From: an uncultured Clostridia bacterium
Lineage (GTDB): Bacteria > Bacillota > Clostridia > Christensenellales > UBA3700
Assembly (NCBI GenBank): GCA_946623205.1
Contig: CAMOQV010000041.1
Coordinates: 1-9,629 of the forward strand
Length of the DNA: 9,629 nucleotides
Direction of reading: 5' to 3'
Made by a program: the position numbers and the translations under genes. The notes beneath the pieces are model-generated. The model saw nothing but the letters and a program-made list of their open reading frames with translations. It was not told where the DNA came from and did no database searches. The first letter of the stretch is position 1, and each line of letters starts with the position of its first letter. Below are positions 5,760 through 9,629 of this stretch, one piece after another.

Positions 5760-5832
5760 AAGTAATTTGCTACTTCATAACAAAATATATATATTTTTGC
5801 TCAAATATATGGCATTTTTTAATAATTTTACT

Positions 5833-8800
5833 TTATTCGAGCTCTTTTATGAAGATTTGGTCAAATCGCGCTTCTAGCTTTGTTTTTATAACATCATCTA
5901 AAGTAAAGTGCACATCTGGCAATACATAAACTTTATTCTTATATTTGTAAGCTACAGAATCCTTTCCCTGCTTTCCACTACCAATCAAAATACGAATAGT
6001 TTGAGCATTGTCATTTGCTGAAATTGTATCATCAGCTTTTACATATACTCTCTTTGGCAATTCTTCTTTAATTGGAGATTCTTCATTAACTTCTTCGTCT
6101 GTATTTAAAATTCTCATCTTATCTACAGATAAAGATACAGACATATCATCTTTAATTTGAAGTGTACCCTCAACTTCGATTACGATATCGTCTTTTAGAA
6201 TTGTTTTATATTGCTCATATTTTCTAGAGAAGAACAATACATCTAATGAAGCATAGTCATCTGTTAATCTTCCTGTTCCCATAACAGATTTTTCGTGAGT
6301 TCTCTTATTTTCGTAACTCTTTTTAGCAAAGCCTTCCAAAAGACCCATCATCTTGATGTGCTTGCCACCATATTGATTCTTGATAGCTTGCATTTCCTTA
6401 GCTTTTTCCTCAGCTTCTTCATTTTCTACAACCGCAGTTTCTTCTTCGTTTTCTTCTTCATCTTCTTCTTGATTTACTAAAAGTGGAAGAATCTTGCTTA
6501 GATTAAAGTCATAATTTGGGATAATTGCTTTATATTCTTCTAGCGGATGGCCAGTCATATAAGTATTTAAAACTTCTTTTTCCATCGCCAAAAGTTCTAG
6601 CTTAGCGAATTCCTTAACCTCAATCATGCTATCTGCTGAAGCTGGATCTGCTATTGTTCCCATATCGAACAAAGACATTTGCCCATTAACTTCACGCTTT
6701 TTATCCTCTTGAGCCTTTTTAATTATTGCTGGATAGTTTTGCATGATTGTCGCTCTTGTATGTCCAAAGCAGTCCATAGCCCCTGCTTTTGTACAGTTTT
6801 CAATAGTTGTCTTGTTTGCAACTTTTTGATCCAATCTATTTACAAAATCTGCAAGCGATTTATATTCGCCGCTCTTCTCTCTTTCTGCAACGATTTCTTC
6901 AGCAACTTGTTCACCAATATTTTTAATAGCAGTAAGACCAAATCTTATTGCACCATTTTCAACTTTGAATAATACGTGGCTCTTATTAACATCTGCTGGC
7001 AATATTTCTACACCATGAGATTTAGCTATATTAATATATTTCAATAATTGGTCAGATTTTGTGATTCTATTATTCAAGATAGCGCAAGCAAGTTCTACAT
7101 AATAATATTTCTTTAAATATGCAGTTTGATAAGCAATGTAAGCATATGCAGCGGCGTGAGATTTATTGAAAGCGTATGTTGCAAATCTTTCCATAATATC
7201 GAAAGTCTTATTAGCTGCATCTGCTGGAATATGTCTAACTTCTACAGCACCCTTTAAGAACTTCTCTCTTTCCTTTGCCATAACATCTGCCTTCTTCTTA
7301 CCCATAGCACGACGAAGGTTATCAGCTTCTCCTAGAGAATAAGTACTCATAGTTCTAGCTGCATTCATAACTTGCTCTTGATATACGAATACACCGAATG
7401 TTGTCTTCAAAATTGGCTCTAAGCATTCGTGTGGATAAGCTATCTTTTCTGGATGCTTTCTAGCCTCAAGATATTGAGGGATACAATCCATAGGGCCTGG
7501 TCTATATAAAGAAATAGCGGCAATCAAGTCTTCAATATTGTTTGGTTGCATTTGTGTCATAAACTTTCTCATACCGCCATTTTCTAGCTGGAATACGAAG
7601 TCTGTATCACCTTCTGAAATCATTTTATATACACCTGGGTCATCTACGCCCATCTTATCGAAATTAACTTCTACACCATAATCTTCTTTTACATACTTTA
7701 TTGCATGGTGAATATCGGTTAAAGTAATTAATCCCAAGAAGTCCATCTTTAGAAGACCCAATTCTTCAACTTCAGTCTTTTGGAATTGAGTAACTACATC
7801 GACATGATCCCCTTTCTTTTGAATCAAAACAGGAATAGCATCAATGACTGGAACGTTACAGATAACAACACCTGCTGCGTGCTTAGACATGTTCTTTGGC
7901 ATACCTTCCAATCTACATGCCATATCTATAACTTTATGCATCTCTTCGTTAGATTCATAAATTTCAATAAATTCATCAATTCCTGGAATTGGATTTCCTT
8001 GTTTATCAAAAGCTCTTCCTAAAGCTTGAGGAAGCGTTAGCTTTGGGTCGTTTGGCAATGTCTTTTTTGTTTTATTAACCAAATCCAAAGGAACATTATA
8101 TACTCTGCCTACATCGGCAATAGCATTCTTTGGCTTTAGTGTTCCTAATGTTAAAATTTGACAAACCTTTTCACGACCATATTTTTTAACAACATATTCA
8201 ATAACTTCGCCACGACGCTCTGTACAAATATCAATATCGAAATCTGGTGGAGAGTTTCTTTCTACGTTTAAGAATCTTTCGAAGAACAAATCATATTGCA
8301 AAGGTTCAACGTTTGTAATACCAATTGCATAAGCAACAATACTTCCTACACCACTACCTCTACCTGGTCCGATAGGGATATCTACTGATTTTGAATAGTT
8401 GATGAAATCCCATACAACCAAATAATATGAATCAAAGCCCTTATCGTGGATAACTTTCAATTCCATATTTGCTCTATCTATTTGTTCAGAAGTTAACTTA
8501 TCTCCATATCTATTCTTCAAGCCTTTTTCTGTTAATTCTCTTAAATATGTTTCTGGAGTATAACCTTGTGGTGGTACGTATGTTGGATACAAACGTTCGA
8601 TATCTCTTTCCTTAAACATAACGCCCTTACACTTATTCATAACTTCAATTGTGTTTGTTAACGCTTCTGGACACCACGAGAATAGTTTTTGCATCTCCTC
8701 ATAGCTCTTTAGATAGAATTCTTGAGTATCGAATCTCATTCTCTTTTCATCTGAAACCTTAGCGCCTGTTTGAATACACAACATTACATCGTGAGCTTCA

Positions 8801-9525
8801 GCATCAGATTTTTTAATATAGTGAACATCGTTTGTAGCAACAACCTTTGCTCCAATCTCACCTGCTATCTTATATAGCAATGGCAATATCTTTCTTTCTT
8901 CTTCAATTCCGTGATCTTGAAGTTCTATATAGAAATCCTCTTTTCCAAAAATGCTTTGAAGTTCAAGTGCGTATTCTTTTGCCTTTTCATATTCGTCATG
9001 AACCAAATATTGAGGAATAACACCTGCAAGACATGCAGATAAACAAACTAAATCCTCTGAATATTTTCTTATTGTTTGAAGATCAATTCTTGGTTTTCCA
9101 TAATAGCCTTCTATGTATGACAAACTAGTTAGCGCACTTAGATTATCTAATCCCTTCTTAGTTTTTGCTAAAATTACCAAGTGGTTATAGTCATATCTTC
9201 TAGTTGATTCTTGTCTATGCATATCATCAACTGTATAGAACTCATTACCATAAATAACGTTAAATTCTTTTCCTTCTGGAACAAATTTTTTATATGCTTT
9301 TAAAACTGTATATGCAGGATATGCGCCCATCATATTACCATGGTCAGTAATAGCAACACCTGGCATACCTAATCTTAGACATTCATCAAACAATGGAGAA
9401 CAACTGCCTTGTTGAAGTCTTGCAGCTCCATCTAATAAGCTATATTCTGTGTGCAAATGTAAATGCACAAATGGCACTGCATCTAGCATATCTTCAGGTT
9501 TAATTTTGCATTTTAAATCTGCCAT
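5833..9525 (-). CDS. dnaE: DNA polymerase III alpha subunit, DnaE type
   Basis: Replicative polymerase of 1230 residues. The N-terminal PHP domain starts at FVHLHLHTEYSLLDG (19-33); all nine usual metal ligands appear present (H23, H25, D32, H62, E95, H115, C165, D233, H235). The polymerase core includes IGPGRGSGVGSIVAYA (385-400), PPDFDIDI (426-433) and LLKMDFLG (591-598), giving the catalytic aspartates D430, D432 and D595. YRPGPMD (674-680) and YAFNKSHAAAYA (784-795) are further fingers-domain hallmarks. A helix-hairpin-helix lies at 860-880 (IRFGLTAIKNIGEQVAEEIV). Q949-MSLF953 fits the beta-clamp binding motif. An acidic linker (1019-1041, mostly Glu) precedes the OB fold (about 1055-1140). 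The last 70 residues resemble the DnaE C-terminal domain only weakly. GGAGG lies seven bases before the ATG, and the ATG shares its A with the upstream whiA stop codon. Clostridia usually also have PolC; it is not in this window. Confidence 0.97.
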   Translation of the reverse strand: MADLKCKIKPEDMLDAVPFVHLHLHTEYSLLDGAARLQQGSCSPLFDECLRLGMPGVAITDHGNMMGAYPAYTVLKAYKKFVPEGKEFNVIYGNEFYTVDDMHRQESTRRYDYNHLVILAKTKKGLDNLSALTSLSYIEGYYGKPRIDLQTIRKYSEDLVCLSACLAGVIPQYLVHDEYEKAKEYALELQSIFGKEDFYIELQDHGIEEERKILPLLYKIAGEIGAKVVATNDVHYIKKSDAEAHDVMLCIQTGAKVSDEKRMRFDTQEFYLKSYEEMQKLFSWCPEALTNTIEVMNKCKGVMFKERDIERLYPTYVPPQGYTPETYLRELTEKGLKNRYGDKLTSEQIDRANMELKVIHDKGFDSYYLVVWDFINYSKSVDIPIGPGRGSGVGSIVAYAIGITNVEPLQYDLFFERFLNVERNSPPDFDIDICTERRGEVIEYVVKKYGREKVCQILTLGTLKPKNAIADVGRVYNVPLDLVNKTKKTLPNDPKLTLPQALGRAFDKQGNPIPGIDEFIEIYESNEEMHKVIDMACRLEGMPKNMSKHAAGVVICNVPVIDAIPVLIQKKGDHVDVVTQFQKTEVEELGLLKMDFLGLITLTDIHHAIKYVKEDYGVEVNFDKMGVDDPGVYKMISEGDTDFVFQLENGGMRKFMTQMQPNNIEDLIAAISLYRPGPMDCIPQYLEARKHPEKIAYPHECLEPILKTTFGVFVYQEQVMNAARTMSTYSLGEADNLRRAMGKKKADVMAKEREKFLKGAVEVRHIPADAANKTFDIMERFATYAFNKSHAAAYAYIAYQTAYLKKYYYVELACAILNNRITKSDQLLKYINIAKSHGVEILPADVNKSHVLFKVENGAIRFGLTAIKNIGEQVAEEIVAEREKSGEYKSLADFVNRLDQKVANKTTIENCTKAGAMDCFGHTRATIMQNYPAIIKKAQEDKKREVNGQMSLFDMGTIADPASADSMIEVKEFAKLELLAMEKEVLNTYMTGHPLEEYKAIIPNYDFNLSKILPLLVNQEEDEEENEEETAVVENEEAEEKAKEMQAIKNQYGGKHIKMMGLLEGFAKKSYENKRTHEKSVMGTGRLTDDYASLDVLFFSRKYEQYKTILKDDIVIEVEGTLQIKDDMSVSLSVDKMRILNTDEEVNEESPIKEELPKRVYVKADDTISANDNAQTIRILIGSGKQGKDSVAYKYKNKVYVLPDVHFTLDDVIKTKLEARFDQIFIKELE

Positions 9526-9629
9526 TATTTATCCTCCAATGAATCTCTAAGTTTTAGAATCTTTGCAAATATTCTATTTAAAGAACTCTTTGTCATATTC
9601 AATTTTGCACTTAGCACACTTAATGATGA
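9525..9629 (-). CDS. whiA: WhiA-family DNA-binding regulator, C-terminal fragment
   Basis: The right edge holds the last 34 codons of a minus-strand gene ending in TAA (9527-9525). The residues LSAKLNMTKSSLNRIFAKIL followed by KLRDSLEDK match the C-terminal helix-turn-helix of WhiA, where homologues read like 'ISKSGVNHRLRKI' followed by a short basic-acidic helix. Position supports this: whiA stands upstream of dnaE and pfkA in many clostridia. The stop codon overlaps the dnaE start by one base (TAATG), and the dnaE ribosome binding site lies inside whiA, so translation of the two is probably coupled. With only 34 residues, another helix-turn-helix protein remains possible. Confidence 0.7.
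   Translation of the reverse strand, partial: SSLSVLSAKLNMTKSSLNRIFAKILKLRDSLEDK

Noticed and set aside
5781..5799. AT-only hairpin (CAAAATATATATATTTTTG) as a dnaE terminator
   Set aside because: No GC pairs beyond the closing C-G and no clean T tract after it; more likely general AT-richness of the gap.
6295..6480. Plus-strand reading frame encoding a Phe-rich hydrophobic peptide
   Set aside because: It is the complement of the Glu-rich linker of dnaE (GAA/GAG read as TTC/CTC). No ribosome binding site or independent support.

Overview
The window is a stretch of core chromosome from a low-GC, Clostridia-like Bacillota. The evidence is the AT-rich sequence, strong GGAGG-type ribosome binding sites, a whiA-dnaE-pfkA gene order known from clostridia, an FMN riboswitch in front of an ECF-transporter S component, and an ATP-type phosphofructokinase next to a PPi-type one. 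Genus cannot be fixed from the sequence alone. No rRNA, tRNA, CRISPR array, insertion sequence or phage gene is visible.

Layout on the minus strand, read right to left. The C-terminal end of whiA (9629-9525) overlaps the start of dnaE (9525-5833) by one base. After a 115-base gap with a probable promoter comes pfkA (5717-4752). A 29-base gap separates it from a PPi-type phosphofructokinase gene (4722-3460). A strong 10-bp hairpin follows (3423-3448), then an anchored alpha/beta hydrolase gene (3413-2670). The hydrolase gene ends inside the 3' end of a plus-strand MFS transporter gene (1349-2704). To the left of the MFS gene, a 262-base divergent intergenic region holds a promoter for each direction, a hairpin at the expected 5' end of the minus transcript, and a complete FMN riboswitch. 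The riboswitch feeds ribU (1086-481), which is followed by a truncated TrmA/RlmD-family RNA methyltransferase gene (466 to beyond the left edge).

Functional reading. The right part joins replication (dnaE, with an apparently intact PHP metal site), a WhiA-family regulator, and the committing step of glycolysis encoded twice: one enzyme with ATP-type residues and one with PPi-type residues. The left part is a vitamin-uptake unit: FMN binding to the leader should shut off synthesis of the riboflavin S component, most simply by hiding its ribosome binding site.

I see no undescribed multi-gene system. The points that deserve a second look are regulatory and residue-level: the same extended -10 (TGATATAAT) at three minus-strand genes, embedded in a dyad at two of them; a possible leaderless start for the methyltransferase; an MFS transcript whose first good terminator lies beyond the whole opposing hydrolase gene; and substitutions at the fructose-6-phosphate site of PfkA.
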